Of a DNA stretch of 64,000 bases, positions 1 through 11,804 are shown piece after piece. This stretch comes from Actinomadura macrotermitis (GTDB lineage: Bacteria > Actinomycetota > Actinomycetes > Streptosporangiales > Streptosporangiaceae): positions 1,364,001 through 1,428,000 of the forward strand of contig NZ_WEGH01000001.1 of assembly GCF_009604375.1 (NCBI RefSeq). The letters run 5' to 3'. Both the position numbers and the translations under genes were made by a program. Within the stretch, counting starts at the first letter, position 1; each line of letters starts with the position of its first letter. Below the pieces are notes generated by a model. That model saw only the letters and a list, made by a program, of their open reading frames with translations. It was not told where the DNA came from and searched no databases.

Positions 1-1
1 G

Positions 2-535
2 GTCTCCGCCAAGGACGTGTCCGTGGTGATGCGCGTCCGCGTGGAGACCTGGGTGAAGGGCCGTCCCACCCCGGACGGGCGCCTCTACGTCGGTGTGGGC
101 GGAGGCGACCGGAGCAAGACGCCCGAACGCTTCGCCCGCGCGGTCCCCGCCGGAAGCCGCCTCATGCTGTTCCTCCCCAAGTCCCGCACCCAACTGCTCG
201 ACGTCGACACGGGCCATCTCCTCCTTCCGATAGGCGGCTCCCAGAGCACCTACTTCGAGAAGGCGGACGGCCACCTGGTCGGCACGAACGGCGCTGAGCC
301 CTCACCCGCGTTCGATCCCGGCGGCAGGTGGACCCTCCCCCTGCTCATCGCGGCCATTCGGCCAGAGCAGTGTGGGAGCACGCCCCTCATGGACAAGGAG
401 AGGTGCCTTCGTGCTCTTCTCATCCAGTCGAGCGCGTTGCAGGACTGCGTCAACATCGCCACCGGCAAGGCGGATCACAGATCCGCTGCTCAGCTGCGCC
501 GGCTGCTGAGCGCTTGTGCCCGCAAGGGCGGTTGA
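2..535 (+). CDS. hypothetical protein, 5' end outside window
   Basis: The frame is open from base 2, so the true start probably lies before the window; the first internal start is GTG at 17. The visible part is about 177 residues with no signal peptide or membrane segment. It contains a short beta-rich stretch (SVVMRVRVETWVKG) and, near the C-terminus, three Cys residues in a helical region. I do not recognise a family. It ends 63 bases before the lipase start on the same strand, so the two could be co-transcribed, but no functional link is visible. Confidence 0.55.
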   Translation, partial: VSAKDVSVVMRVRVETWVKGRPTPDGRLYVGVGGGDRSKTPERFARAVPAGSRLMLFLPKSRTQLLDVDTGHLLLPIGGSQSTYFEKADGHLVGTNGAEPSPAFDPGGRWTLPLLIAAIRPEQCGSTPLMDKERCLRALLIQSSALQDCVNIATGKADHRSAAQLRRLLSACARKGG

Positions 536-598
536 CCAGGCCCCTTACCAAGAGGACAGGCGCGCGCTACGGTGACCTCGATCTTGGAGGTCCCCCCG

Positions 599-1720
599 AT
601 GCGCCGTCTTCTCGCCGCAGGCAGTGCCCTGCTCTCCAGCACCCTCGTGCTCTCCCCCGCCGCCGCGCAGGCCGCCGCGCCGAAACCCGGCACGGTCACC
701 TCGGTGACGCCGCTGCCCGCGAACCTGTGGCTGCCCGGCACCGGCTCCGCCCAGCGGGTCACCTACACCACGACCGGCCCGGACGGGAAGGCCGCGCCGA
801 GCACCGGCGCGGTGTTCGTCCCGAAGGGAACGCCGCCGCGCGGCGGGTGGCCGGTGCTGTCGTGGACGCACGGGACGGTCGGCATCGGCGACGCGTGCGC
901 GCCGTCCACCGCCGGCCGCTCCGAGCGTGACATCACCTACCTGACCAAGTGGATGGCGCAGGGGTACGCGATCGTCGCGTCCGACTACGCCGGTCTCGGC
1001 ACGCCCGGCGTGCACCCCTACCTCGATGGGAAGACCGCCGCGTACTCGGCGGTCGACATGGTGCGGGCGGCGCGCGGCCTGAACCGGTCGCTGGCGTCCA
1101 AGTGGGTGGTGATCGGGCAGTCGCAGGGCGGCCAGGCCGCGCTGTTCACCGCGAACCTGGCCACCAGGTACGCGCCCGAGCTGGACTTCCGGGGCGCGGT
1201 CGCGACCGGCCCGCCGTCCAATCTGGAGGGGATCGTCTCGCTCGCCGGTCCCTACATCCCCAAGCTGCCGCTCGCCGATCTGACCGGGTACACGGCCTAC
1301 ATCCTGGCCGGCCTGAAGGCCGCGCGGCCGGGGCTCGGCGTGGACGGCTACCTGACGCCGCTCGGCCGGCAGGTCGTCAAGGACGCCGAGACGCTCTGCT
1401 ACGCCGACATGGTGAAGCGCACCGAGGGCATCGGCATCGGGCAGCTGCTCGCCAGGCCGCTGTTCGACGCGAAGTTCTTCGACCAGCTCCGCAGCGTCAT
1501 GCAGGTGCCGGTGAAGGGCTACGACCGGCCGTTCTACATCGCGCAGGGCATGGTCGACACGACGGTGCCGATCCCGCTGACGCTGAAGCTCGTCGCCGAC
1601 CTGAAGGCGAACCGGCAGCCGGTGACGTTCAAGGCGTACCCGGGCGCCGGGCACAGCGAGAACATGGCGGCCTCGCTGCCCGACACCACCAGGTTCGTCG
1701 CGGCCCTGTTCACGCGGTAG
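599..1720 (+). CDS. secreted lipase / alpha-beta hydrolase (LIP family-like)
   Basis: Predicted 373-aa exported serine hydrolase, probably a secretory lipase or esterase. The start is taken as ATG 599 because a GGAGG box ends 8 bases upstream and the protein then begins with a clean signal peptide (RRLLAAGSALL...AAAQA, cleavage near residue 25); the longer GTG start at 572 would spoil it. The nucleophile elbow is GQSQG at about residue 175, the acid is probably Asp in MVDTTVP and the base His in GAGHSEN near residue 347. The WTHGTVG and DACAPS segments are typical of the secretory lipase family. A strong terminator follows directly. The substrate is not predictable. Confidence 0.85.
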   Translation: MRRLLAAGSALLSSTLVLSPAAAQAAAPKPGTVTSVTPLPANLWLPGTGSAQRVTYTTTGPDGKAAPSTGAVFVPKGTPPRGGWPVLSWTHGTVGIGDACAPSTAGRSERDITYLTKWMAQGYAIVASDYAGLGTPGVHPYLDGKTAAYSAVDMVRAARGLNRSLASKWVVIGQSQGGQAALFTANLATRYAPELDFRGAVATGPPSNLEGIVSLAGPYIPKLPLADLTGYTAYILAGLKAARPGLGVDGYLTPLGRQVVKDAETLCYADMVKRTEGIGIGQLLARPLFDAKFFDQLRSVMQVPVKGYDRPFYIAQGMVDTTVPIPLTLKLVADLKANRQPVTFKAYPGAGHSENMAASLPDTTRFVAALFTR

Positions 1721-1735
1721 ATCCCGCGCTCCGCG

Positions 1736-1766
1736 AGAGCCCGCCGGCCCCTGGCCGGCGGGCTCT
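1736..1766 (+). terminator. intrinsic terminator after the secreted lipase
   Basis: Perfect 14-bp inverted repeat, arms 1736-1749 and 1753-1766, with a 3-base loop, beginning 15 bases after the lipase stop. A short pyrimidine-rich stretch follows rather than a true U-run, as is common in high-GC actinomycetes. Confidence 0.85.
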
Positions 1767-1790
1767 TCGCTTGTGCCCCCACAACAGGAT

Positions 1791-1803
1791 GTAGTACAAC
1801 TAC
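1791..1803. promoter_or_regulatory. possible operator of the XRE regulator gene
   Basis: Inverted repeat GTAGT-ACA-ACTAC, 37 bases upstream of the regulator start and inside a short AT-richer patch. An autoregulatory site for the small HTH protein is an inference from position only. Confidence 0.35.
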
Positions 1804-1839
1804 TATCAACAACAGCAGACATACGGAGGACGGTAGTGA

Positions 1840-2079
1840 GTGTCCAACGATAAGGAACAGGTCCACAACAGGATCGCGGTGCTGAGAGCCGAGCGCGGTG
1901 TCTCCCGCCGCGCCCTGGCCGACGCCCTCGGCGTCCACTACCAGACGATCGGCTACCTCGAACGCGGCGAGTACAGCCCGAGCCTGCACCTCGCCCTGCG
2001 CATCGCGGAGCACTTCGAGGTGCCCGTCGAGGTCGTCTTCTCCCTCACCCCCTTCCCCCGGCTCGGCAGCACGACTTGA
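1840..2079 (+). CDS. small XRE-family (Cro/CI) transcriptional regulator
   Basis: A 79-aa protein that is almost entirely one helix-turn-helix domain: residues about 10-64 fit the HTH_3 fold (NRIAVLRAERGVSRRALAD, then HYQTIGYLERGEYSPS, then LALRIAEHFEVPVEVVF). GTG 1840 is preceded by GGAGGA 9 bases upstream. Regulators of this minimal type are usually paired with a small membrane protein, and that is the case here: the next gene starts 11 bases after its stop. Autoregulation through the inverted repeat at 1791-1803 is plausible. The inducing signal is unknown. Confidence 0.85.
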   Translation: MSNDKEQVHNRIAVLRAERGVSRRALADALGVHYQTIGYLERGEYSPSLHLALRIAEHFEVPVEVVFSLTPFPRLGSTT

Positions 2080-2090
2080 AGGAGACCCCC

Positions 2091-2624
2091 ATGGACACCG
2101 CCACCAAGAAGCAGGAACGCGACCGCAAGGCGATCGAGCGCAGCAACAGGCCCACGCGCTACGGCACCCGGAAGGGGCGCCGGATGCTCGCCCGCGCCGG
2201 CTTCGCCTGCCTCGCGCTGCTGTGGGCCGACGCCGCCGTGTCCTGGGCGCTCGCGCCGAGCGACGCCGCGATGTACACCAACCTCGCGGCGATCCTCATC
2301 GCCTTCCCGGTCGGGTTCTGGGTGTTCGGCAACCTCGTCCCGGCGACCCGGGGCACGGTCGGGCTCGCCGAGCACCTGCTGGACGAGCGGCAGGTGTCGG
2401 AGCGGCTGCGCGCGCACGCCATCGCGCACCGGCTCGGCCTCGGGCTGCTCGTGGTCGTCTTCGCCACCGTCATGAGCGCGATGCCCGGCGAGGGCCGCGC
2501 GTCGCACGTCGCGGGCGCGGCGGTCCTGCTGCTGTTCTTCGCCCTGCTGTTCTCGGTCGCCCTGCTCCCCTACCTGATCATCGCCTGGCGGCTCCCCGAC
2601 TCCCCGCCCGAGGACGAGGAGTAG
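2091..2624 (+). CDS. four-TM membrane protein paired with XRE regulator
   Basis: A 177-aa integral membrane protein. ATG 2091 is chosen over TTG 2076 because AAGGAGA lies between them at correct spacing. After a charged 30-residue cytoplasmic N-terminus come four hydrophobic segments, at about residues 35-57, 63-85, 105-127 and 137-165, with a short acidic tail (PPEDEE). The layout resembles the small multi-pass proteins commonly encoded with minimal XRE regulators. No enzymatic motif is visible. It converges on glgP, with only 9 bases between the two stop codons. Confidence 0.75.
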   Translation: MDTATKKQERDRKAIERSNRPTRYGTRKGRRMLARAGFACLALLWADAAVSWALAPSDAAMYTNLAAILIAFPVGFWVFGNLVPATRGTVGLAEHLLDERQVSERLRAHAIAHRLGLGLLVVVFATVMSAMPGEGRASHVAGAAVLLLFFALLFSVALLPYLIIAWRLPDSPPEDEE

Positions 2625-2633
2625 GGGAGCGCC

Positions 2634-5225
2634 TCAGCGCAGGTTCCCGTTGGTCATGCCCTGCGGGGCGGGCGGCAGGGCGACCAGCCCCAGCTCGGCC
2701 TGCCCCGCGAGGCCGGGGTCGCTCGGCACGACCCGGACGCTGTAGCCGAACGGGCCGCTGCGCGCCAGCGGGATCTCGCCCGCGTAGCGCAGCCGCCCGT
2801 CCTCGGCCTGCTCGGCCGCCGCCAGCTCCAGGTAGGACGGGGCGATGAACGCGTCGGCGGCGTCCACCCGCCCGTACACCGCCTCGACCGCCACGTCGCC
2901 GGGGTCCAGGCCGCCGAGGTCGACGACCACCCGGACCGCCAGCCGCGCCCCGACGTGCAGGGTCTCCTCGCCGGTGGACTCCACGTGCTCGACCGCGACG
3001 CCCGGCCAGGCCTTGCGGACCCGCTCCTTCCAGGCCGCCAGCCGCCGGGCGCCGCTGTACCCGCCCGCCGCCATCGCCCGCGCGGACGCGGCCGCCGGCA
3101 CGTAGTACTCCTGGACGTAGTCGCGCAGCATCCGGCTCGCCAGCACCTTCGGGCCGAGCGTGGCGATGGTGTGCTTGACCATCTCCAGCCAGCGCCGCGG
3201 CGGCCCGCCGTCGCGGTCGTAGAACATCACCGCGACGTGGTCCTCGATGAGCTCGTACAGCGCGGCGGCCTCCAGCGCGTCGCGGCGCTCGGGGGCGGCC
3301 AGACCGTCGGCGGAGGGGATCGCCCAGCCGTTCTGCCCGTCGAACCACTCGTCCCACCAGCCGTCGCGGATGGACAGGTTCAGGCCGCCGTTCAGCGCCG
3401 CCTTCATCCCCGACGTCCCGCACGCCTCCAGCGGCCGCAGCGGGTTGTTCATCCACACGTCGCAGCCCTGCACCATGCACTGGCCGAGCGCCATGTCGTA
3501 GTCGGGCAGGAACACGATGCGCTGCCGCACGTCCTCGCCGTCGGCGAACCGGACGATCTCCTGGATCAGCCGCTTGCCGCCCTCGTCGGCCGGGTGCGCC
3601 TTGCCCGCGATGACGATCTGCACCGGCCGCTCGGGGTCCAGCAGGATCGCGCGCAGCCGCTCGGGGTCGCGCATCATCAGCGTGAGCCGCTTGTAGGACG
3701 GGACGCGCCGGGCGAACCCGATGGTGAGCACGTCCGGGTCGAGCGCGTCGTCGATCCACGACATCTCGGCGTCGCTGGCGCCGCGCTGGCGCCACGACGC
3801 GCGCAGCCGCCGCCGCGCCTCGGCGACCAGCCGCGCCCGCAGGGTGCGCCGCACCCGCCAGATGTCGCCCTCGGGGACGTCGCGCACGCCCTCCCAGCCC
3901 TGCGCGGACTCCAGCACCGACGGCACCCGGCGCGCCGCCAGCTCCAGCACCTCGCGGGCCACCCACGTCCCGGCGTGCACGCCGTTGGTGACCGACCCGA
4001 TCGGCACCTCGGCGGTGTCGAAGCCGCCCCACAGGCCGCCGAACATCTCCCGGCTGACCTCGCCGTGCAGCCGGCTGACGCCGTTGACGCGCTGGGCGAG
4101 GCGCATGCCCATGACGGCCATGTTGAACACGGTGCGGTCGCCGCCGGGGTAGTCCTCGGCGCCGAGCTCCAGGACCCGGTCGGCGGGGATGCCCTTCTCC
4201 TCGTTGACGCCGCCGAAGTACTTGCGGACCAGCTCCCGGGGGAAGCGGTCGATGCCGGCCGGGACGGGGGTGTGCGTGGTGAACACCGTCCCGGCGCGGT
4301 TGGCCTCCAGCGCCTCGTCGAAGGTCAGCCCGGCCTCGGCGACCAGCTCGCGGATGCGTTCCAGGCCGAGGAACCCCGCGTGGCCCTCGTTGGTGTGGAA
4401 CACCTCGGGGGCGGCGTGGCCGGTGATGCGGCAGTACGCGCGGATGGCGCGGACGCCGCCGATGCCGAGCAGCATCTCCTGGAGCAACCGGTGGTCGCCG
4501 CCGCCGCCGTACAGCCGGTCGGTGATGTCGCGGGCGGCCTGGTCGTTGTCCTCCACGTCGGAGTCCAGCAGCAGCTGCGGCACCCGCCCGACGCGCACCA
4601 GCCAGACCTGGGCGTGCAGGTCGCGGCCCTGCGGCAGGCCGATGGAGACGCGCACGGGCGTGCCGTCCTCCTCGCGCAGCAGGGTGAGCGGCAGGCCGTT
4701 CGGGTCGATCGGCGGGTAGCGTTCCAGCTGCCACCCGTCGGGCGACAGCGACTGGGTGAAGTAGCCGTGCCGGTACAGCAGCCCGACGCCGATGATCGGC
4801 ACGCCGAGGTCGCTCGCGGTCTTCAGGTGGTCGCCCGCCAGGATGCCGAGGCCCCCGGAGTACTGCGGCAGCGACGTGGTGATCCCGTACTCGGGCGAGA
4901 AGTAGGCGATGGCCCGCGGCGCGTCGGGCAGCGACTGGTACCAGCGGTCGGCGGTCAGGTAGTCCTGCAGCTCGTCGGCGGCGTCGTGCAGCATCCGCAG
5001 GAAGCGGCGGTCGGAGGCCAGCCGGCGCAGCCGGTCGGGCGCGACCTCGCCGAGCAGCCGGACCGGGTCGTGGCCGACCGCCTCCCACAGGGCCGGATCG
5101 ACCGAGCGGAACAGGTCGAGCGTCTCGTGGTGCCAGGACCAGCGCAGATTGAGGATCAGCTCCTCGAGCCGGCGCAGCGGTTCGGGAAGGACGGTACGTA
5201 CGGTGAATCGTCGAATTGCCTTCAC
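2634..5225 (-). CDS. glgP: alpha-glucan (glycogen/maltodextrin) phosphorylase
   Basis: An 863-aa phosphorylase of the long actinobacterial type, which removes glucose from alpha-1,4-glucan ends as glucose-1-phosphate. The N-terminus (RRLEELILNLRWSWH) is the DUF3417 segment typical of this subfamily. The pyridoxal-phosphate site is seen as EACGTSGMKAALNGG, with the PLP lysine near residue 608, followed by LSIRDGWWDEWFDG. Glucan contact motifs such as FHTNEGHAGFLGLER and NGVHAGTWV are present. ATG 5225. A VanZ-like gene lies 59 bases upstream on the same strand. With glgE-treS-mak it supplies or recycles glucan intermediates in the GlgE pathway. Confidence 0.93.
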   Translation of the reverse strand: MKAIRRFTVRTVLPEPLRRLEELILNLRWSWHHETLDLFRSVDPALWEAVGHDPVRLLGEVAPDRLRRLASDRRFLRMLHDAADELQDYLTADRWYQSLPDAPRAIAYFSPEYGITTSLPQYSGGLGILAGDHLKTASDLGVPIIGVGLLYRHGYFTQSLSPDGWQLERYPPIDPNGLPLTLLREEDGTPVRVSIGLPQGRDLHAQVWLVRVGRVPQLLLDSDVEDNDQAARDITDRLYGGGGDHRLLQEMLLGIGGVRAIRAYCRITGHAAPEVFHTNEGHAGFLGLERIRELVAEAGLTFDEALEANRAGTVFTTHTPVPAGIDRFPRELVRKYFGGVNEEKGIPADRVLELGAEDYPGGDRTVFNMAVMGMRLAQRVNGVSRLHGEVSREMFGGLWGGFDTAEVPIGSVTNGVHAGTWVAREVLELAARRVPSVLESAQGWEGVRDVPEGDIWRVRRTLRARLVAEARRRLRASWRQRGASDAEMSWIDDALDPDVLTIGFARRVPSYKRLTLMMRDPERLRAILLDPERPVQIVIAGKAHPADEGGKRLIQEIVRFADGEDVRQRIVFLPDYDMALGQCMVQGCDVWMNNPLRPLEACGTSGMKAALNGGLNLSIRDGWWDEWFDGQNGWAIPSADGLAAPERRDALEAAALYELIEDHVAVMFYDRDGGPPRRWLEMVKHTIATLGPKVLASRMLRDYVQEYYVPAAASARAMAAGGYSGARRLAAWKERVRKAWPGVAVEHVESTGEETLHVGARLAVRVVVDLGGLDPGDVAVEAVYGRVDAADAFIAPSYLELAAAEQAEDGRLRYAGEIPLARSGPFGYSVRVVPSDPGLAGQAELGLVALPPAPQGMTNGNLR

Positions 5226-5284
5226 GCCCCGCCACGCTAAACGCTACGCACCCCAGGGCGCGACCTCGTACAGGACACCGTCAC

Positions 5285-5827
5285 CTAAAGGACCGGTCTG
5301 TCTTCGGCACGCGCGGCCCGCAGCGCGCGCAGTCCGCGCAGGCCGGCGGCGGTGGCGGCGCCGAGGGCGATGCCGGCGGAGTTGTAGACGCAGTCGCCCG
5401 GATCGCACTCGCGGCCGGGGTCGAGCGTCTGCAGCAGCTCCACCGCCACGAAGATCCCGGCGAGGACGGCGGGCGCGGCGACCGCGCGGCGGGTCGCCAG
5501 GACCGCCAGCAGCCCGCACGGCACCCACAGCGCGACGTTCATGACGTCCTCCAGGCCGCGCGTCCCGAAGATCGAGACGGCCCAGGCGGCGTCGGACAGC
5601 GGATGCGCGACGCACACCGCGAGCCGCTCCCCCACGCCCGGTGCGACGGTCATCGGCAGCGTCATGCCGAGCACCAGCGCGGTCCAGGCGAGCAGCGCGA
5701 GCGTCGGCAGCGGCGCCCAGCCGGTGCGGCGGACCAGCGGCCGCCAGACCGCCAGGCCCGCGACGGCGACGAGCAGCAGCCACAGGGCGAGGGCGCGGAC
5801 CGCCTCGAACGGCACATGGTGCGGCAT
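5285..5827 (-). CDS. VanZ-like membrane protein
   Basis: A 180-aa protein with four hydrophobic segments (about residues 8-28, 38-58, 93-110 and 113-130) and a final one after the RECDPGDCVYNSAGIALGA stretch. The arrangement of an acidic/Cys-Asp motif followed by an Asn-Gly helix is typical of VanZ-family proteins. VanZ confers mild teicoplanin resistance in enterococci, but most actinobacterial homologues have no assigned role. It is transcribed toward glgP, 59 bases away, so co-transcription is possible. Confidence in the VanZ label is moderate. Confidence 0.7.
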   Translation of the reverse strand: MPHHVPFEAVRALALWLLLVAVAGLAVWRPLVRRTGWAPLPTLALLAWTALVLGMTLPMTVAPGVGERLAVCVAHPLSDAAWAVSIFGTRGLEDVMNVALWVPCGLLAVLATRRAVAAPAVLAGIFVAVELLQTLDPGRECDPGDCVYNSAGIALGAATAAGLRGLRALRAARAEDRPVL

Positions 5828-6074
5828 GCCTGGGAAGACGCGCGGACCGCGCCAAGGGTTCGTCAGGAACGTGGCCGGAGCGGGTCAGCGCGGACCGGCC
5901 GGCCCGCCGGTGGATCAAGGTGGGCCGAAACCGGTCAACCCGGGTGAACCTCCCGATCTGGCAGCCGTTCGGTAGCGGAGATGTAGCCCAAAGTTTGGTG
6001 TGTCCACAAGGCAGTAAAGCGCGGATCGCGGGCATGGACGGTTTTGGGAATCACGAGCGGGTAGGGGATGGCGC

Positions 6075-8083
6075 ATGCGAGACGGGTCCAAATCTTCCCT
6101 GAAGGCGGGTATGACGGAGATTGGCCGTATTCCTGTGCTGGACGTGGAGCCGCGGCCGAGCGGCGGGCGCTGGCCCGCCAAGGCCGTCCCGGGCGAGACC
6201 TTCCAGGTCAGCGCGACGGTATTCCGCGAAGGACACGAGATGCTCGGCGCCGCCGTGGTGCTGCGCGACCCGGACGGCGAGGTCGGGCCGCCCGTCCGGA
6301 TGACCGAGATCGTCCCGGGCATGGACCGGCTCGCCGCCGACGTCACCCCGACCGCCACCGGCCGCTGGCACTTCCGGGTCGAGGCGTGGGGCGACCCGAT
6401 CGCGCACTGGCGGCACGACGCGGAGATCAAGATCCCGCGCGGCCAGGACGTGGAGCTGATGCTCGCCGAGGGCTCGCTGCTGTTCGCCCGCGCCGCCGAG
6501 GGCCTGCCCGCCCACGACCGGCCCGCCTACACCCGCCTGGCCAAGCTGATGGCCGACCGTACCGTCCCCGCCGCGAAGCGGCTGGCCGCCGCGAGCACCC
6601 CCGACATCCGCGCCTTCGAGGAGCGCTACCCGCTGCGCGACCTGCTCACCGTCACCGACTGGTACCCGCTGACGGTGGAACGCGAGCGCGCGCTGTACGG
6701 GTCCTGGTACGAGTTCTTCCCCCGCTCCGAGGGGGCGTCCGTCGACCCGATGGGCCGGCGCGGCCCGATGTCGGGAACGTTCCGCACCGCGATGAAGCGG
6801 CTGCCCGCCGTCGCCGACATGGGGTTCGACGTCGTCTACCTGCCGCCGATCCACCCGATCGGCCGCACCTTCCGCAAGGGCCCGAACAACACCCTGGAGG
6901 CCGGCCCCTACGACCCCGGCTCGCCGTGGGCGATCGGCTCCCCCGACGGCGGCCACGACGCCGTCCACCCCGACCTCGGCACCATCGAGGACTTCGACGC
7001 CTTCGTCGCCTACGCCGGCGACCACGGGCTGGAGGTCGCCCTCGACCTCGCCCTGCAGTGCTCCCCCGACCACCCCTGGGTCGCCGCGCACCCCGAGTGG
7101 TTCACCACCCGCGCCGACGGCACCATCGCCTACGCCGAGAACCCGCCGAAGAAGTATCAGGACATCTACCCCCTGAACTTCGACAACGACCCCGAGGGCA
7201 TCTACCAGGAGGTGCTGCGGGTCGTCCGGCACTGGATGGACCACGGCGTGCGGATCTTCCGGGTGGACAACCCGCACACCAAGCCCGTCGCGTTCTGGGA
7301 GCGGCTGCTCGGCGAGATCGCCCGGACCGACCCCGACGTGCTGTTCCTGGCCGAGGCCTTCACCCGCCCGGCGATGATGCACACCCTCGCCAAGATCGGC
7401 TTCCACCAGTCCTACACCTACTTCACCTGGAAGAACTCCCGCGCCGACCTGGAGGAGTACTTCACCGAGCTGTCCGGGCCCGCCGCCGCGTACATGCGGC
7501 CGAACGCCTTCGTCAACACCCCCGACATCCTCAACGAGTACCTGGTGCACGGCGGCCGCCCGGCGTTCGAGATCCGGGCGGTGCTGGCCGCGCTGCTGTC
7601 GCCCAGCTGGGGCGTCTACTCCGGCTACGAGCTGATCGAGAACACGCCCGTCCGTCCCGGCAGTGAGGAGTACCGCGACTCCGAGAAGTACCAGTACCGG
7701 CCGCGCGACTGGGAGGCCGCCGAGCGCGAGGGCCGCAGCATCGCCCCGCTCATCACCCGGCTGAACGGCCTGCGCCGCGCACACCCCGCGCTGCAGCGGC
7801 TGCGCGACCTGCACTTCCACCACGCCGACCAGGACGAGATCGTCTGCTTCTCCAAGCGGGTGCTGGACGACGTCGTCCTCGCCGTGGTGACCCTCAACCC
7901 GCACCAAGCCCGCGAGGCCACCGTCCACCTGGACCTGCCCGCCCTCGGCCTCGCCCCGGACGCCGAGTTCGCCGTCACCGACGAACTGTCCGGCGAGGAG
8001 TACACCTGGCGGCAGGCCAACTACGTGCGTCTCGATCCCCACGTACAGCCGGCCCACATCTTCACGCTGCGGAGAAACCCCAG

Positions 8084-8087
<4 letters not shown>
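6075..8087 (+). CDS. glgE: alpha-1,4-glucan:maltose-1-phosphate maltosyltransferase
   Basis: A 670-aa GH13_3 enzyme that extends alpha-1,4-glucan with maltose-1-phosphate. The N-terminal beta-sandwich begins at [10 protein letters not shown]. The (beta/alpha)8 barrel carries [17 protein letters not shown] and the nucleophile Asp in [11 protein letters not shown] (about residue 397), with the general acid Glu in FLAEAFTRP (about 426). Start ATG 6075 has GGGGA 6 bases upstream; an internal ATG at 6111 is also possible, but known homologues have a short N-terminal extension. The next gene, treS, starts inside its stop codon. An 11-base inverted repeat at 5988-5998 lies upstream. Forms a pathway unit with treS and mak. 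Confidence 0.96.
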
Positions 8088-10011
<1,924 letters not shown>

Positions 10012-10015
<4 letters not shown>

Positions 10016-11409
10016 CCGTGCACTCCCTGGCCGACCTGCTGCTGAGCTGGCTGCCGCAGCAACGATGGTTCGCCGGCAAGGACCGCCCGGTCGACGGGGT
10101 GTCGGTCGTCTCCGCCACCGAGCTGCGGGCGGGCGATCCGGGCCTGCGCCATCTGGTCCTGGAGGTCCGCCAGGGGCCGGTCGCCGACCGGTACCAGCTG
10201 TTCGCCGGCGTGCGGAGCGAGCTGCCCGACCGGGTGCGGCCGGGCCTGATCGGGCGGGTGCCGCTGGACGGCGGGCCGGTGCACGTCTACGACGCGATCC
10301 ACGACCCGGAGCTGACCGGCCTGCTGCTGGCGGCGATCGAGAGCGGGGCGGAGGTGGGGCCGCTGCGCTTCCACCGCGTCCCCGGCGTGCCGATCGACGT
10401 GACGCTGCCGGGGGCGCCGACGTCGGCCGAGCAGAGCAACAGCTCGCTGATCTTCGGCGACGCGCACATCTGCAAGCTGTTCCGGCGGCTCTCGGCGGGC
10501 GTGAACCCCGATCTGGAGGTCAACCTCGCGCTGACCCGGCGCGGCAGCGCGCACGTCCCGGCCGTGCACGGCTGGTTCGAGCTGGTGGGGGACGACGGCG
10601 AGCCGGTCACGCTCGGGCTGCTGTCGGAGTTCGTGCCGGGCGCGACCGACGGCTGGCAGCTCGCCGTCACCAGCGTCCGCGACTGGTTCGCCCAGCCGCA
10701 GGAGCCGGGCGTGTTCCCCGACCCCGCGCTGGCGGGCGGCGACTTCGGGGGCGAGGCGGAGCGGCTCGGCGCGGCCACCGCGGAGGTGCACCGCGACCTG
10801 GCGGCGGAGTTCGGCGTGAGCGAGGTGCGGCCGCAGGACCTGGCCGGCCTGGTCCACGCCATGCGCGCCCAGCTGGCCGAGGTCGCCGAGGGCGTCCCGG
10901 ATCTGAAGCCGTACGTCCCGGCGATCGGCGCGGCGTTCGACGCGCTGTCGGGGCTGACCGGCCCGCTGCCGTTCCAGCGGGTGCACGGCGACTACCACCT
11001 CGGCCAGGTGCTGCGCTCGGGCACCGGCTGGGTGCTGCTGGACTTCGAGGGCGAGCCGGCCCGCACGCCGCAGGAGCGCGTCGCGCCGGGGCATCCGCTG
11101 CGCGACGTCGCCGGGATGCTGCGCTCGTTCGAGTACGCGGCGCGTTTCCTGCACGCCGACGAGAACTACGTGACGCCGGACGCCGCGCACGCGCTGGAGG
11201 CGCGCTCGGAGGCGTGGGCCGAGCGGAACCGCCGGGCGTTCTGCCGCGGCTACGCGCAGGCGGGCGGGACGGACCCGGCCGCGCACGCGACGCTGCTGCG
11301 CGCCCTGGAGCTCGACAAGGCGGTCTACGAGATCCGGTACGAGGCCGGCAACCGCCCGTCGTGGCTGCCGGTTCCACTGCGGTCTCTGGCGCATCTCACC
11401 AGACGATAA
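10012..11409 (+). CDS. mak: maltokinase
   Basis: A 465-aa ATP-dependent kinase (Pep2/Mak) converting maltose to maltose-1-phosphate, the GlgE donor. The N-terminus carries the [12 protein letters not shown] signature of maltokinases. The C-terminal aminoglycoside-phosphotransferase-like lobe has the Brenner-type catalytic motif [11 protein letters not shown] (about residue 325) and the metal-binding [12 protein letters not shown] (about 343). GTG 10012 overlaps the treS stop. In many actinomycetes glgB follows immediately; here a structured 395-base leader and an exopolysaccharide operon come next, and glgB starts 12.6 kb downstream. Confidence 0.94.
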
Positions 11410-11804
11410 AGATCACCCAAAACCACGCACGCCGGTACGGGACTGTCAAGCGAAGTGCACCTCCCTATATGCCGGAATTGATTGGATTTTACCTATCAAT
11501 GCCGTGGATGAGAGTGATAGGTGTTGAAAGAAGTGACTGGTGATGAAAACATCAGAGCTTGAAGATCACGCTACGACCTGCAAGGACATGGCCGGAAGTG
11601 GCCACATCAGCTGCGATGTCTTGCCGGATTTATGGCCCGATGCCCGGCCAAGCGGTCCGTGATGGACCCCTTACCCGCCGGCGCGGTACGGGGGGCGTAG
11701 GCGAGCCTGCGCAACTTATGGGAGCCATAAGGCAAGAGGTCCAAACATGATGGGCTGACCCGACATCTAACGGGTCAAGACGTCAACGAATTACGGGGAC
11801 TCCC
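11410..11804 (+). promoter_or_regulatory. structured leader region of the exopolysaccharide operon
   Basis: A 395-base non-coding stretch with a dip in GC at about 11470-11540. It contains a perfect 7-bp inverted repeat (11492-11498 / 11515-11521) and nested pairings near 11580-11625. A mutually exclusive set follows: GGACC at 11664-11668 can pair with GGTCC upstream (11654-11658) or downstream (11738-11742). A perfect 7-bp hairpin with loop GAG sits at 11715-11731, and a 6-bp hairpin at 11757-11776, 28 bases before the first ATG. The layout is like a riboswitch or attenuator leader, but I could not match a known class. Confidence 0.45.

Noticed and set aside
2578..5240. Long plus- and minus-strand ORFs antisense to or out of frame with glgP
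   Set aside because: High GC makes all frames open. Translations are low-complexity Arg/Ala/Gly/Pro, without motifs or ribosome sites, while the glgP frame has diagnostic motifs.
11410..11804. Known riboswitch (c-di-GMP, c-di-AMP, cobalamin, SAM, TPP)
   Set aside because: The conserved core sequences of these classes that I know could not be aligned. Only generic secondary structure is seen.
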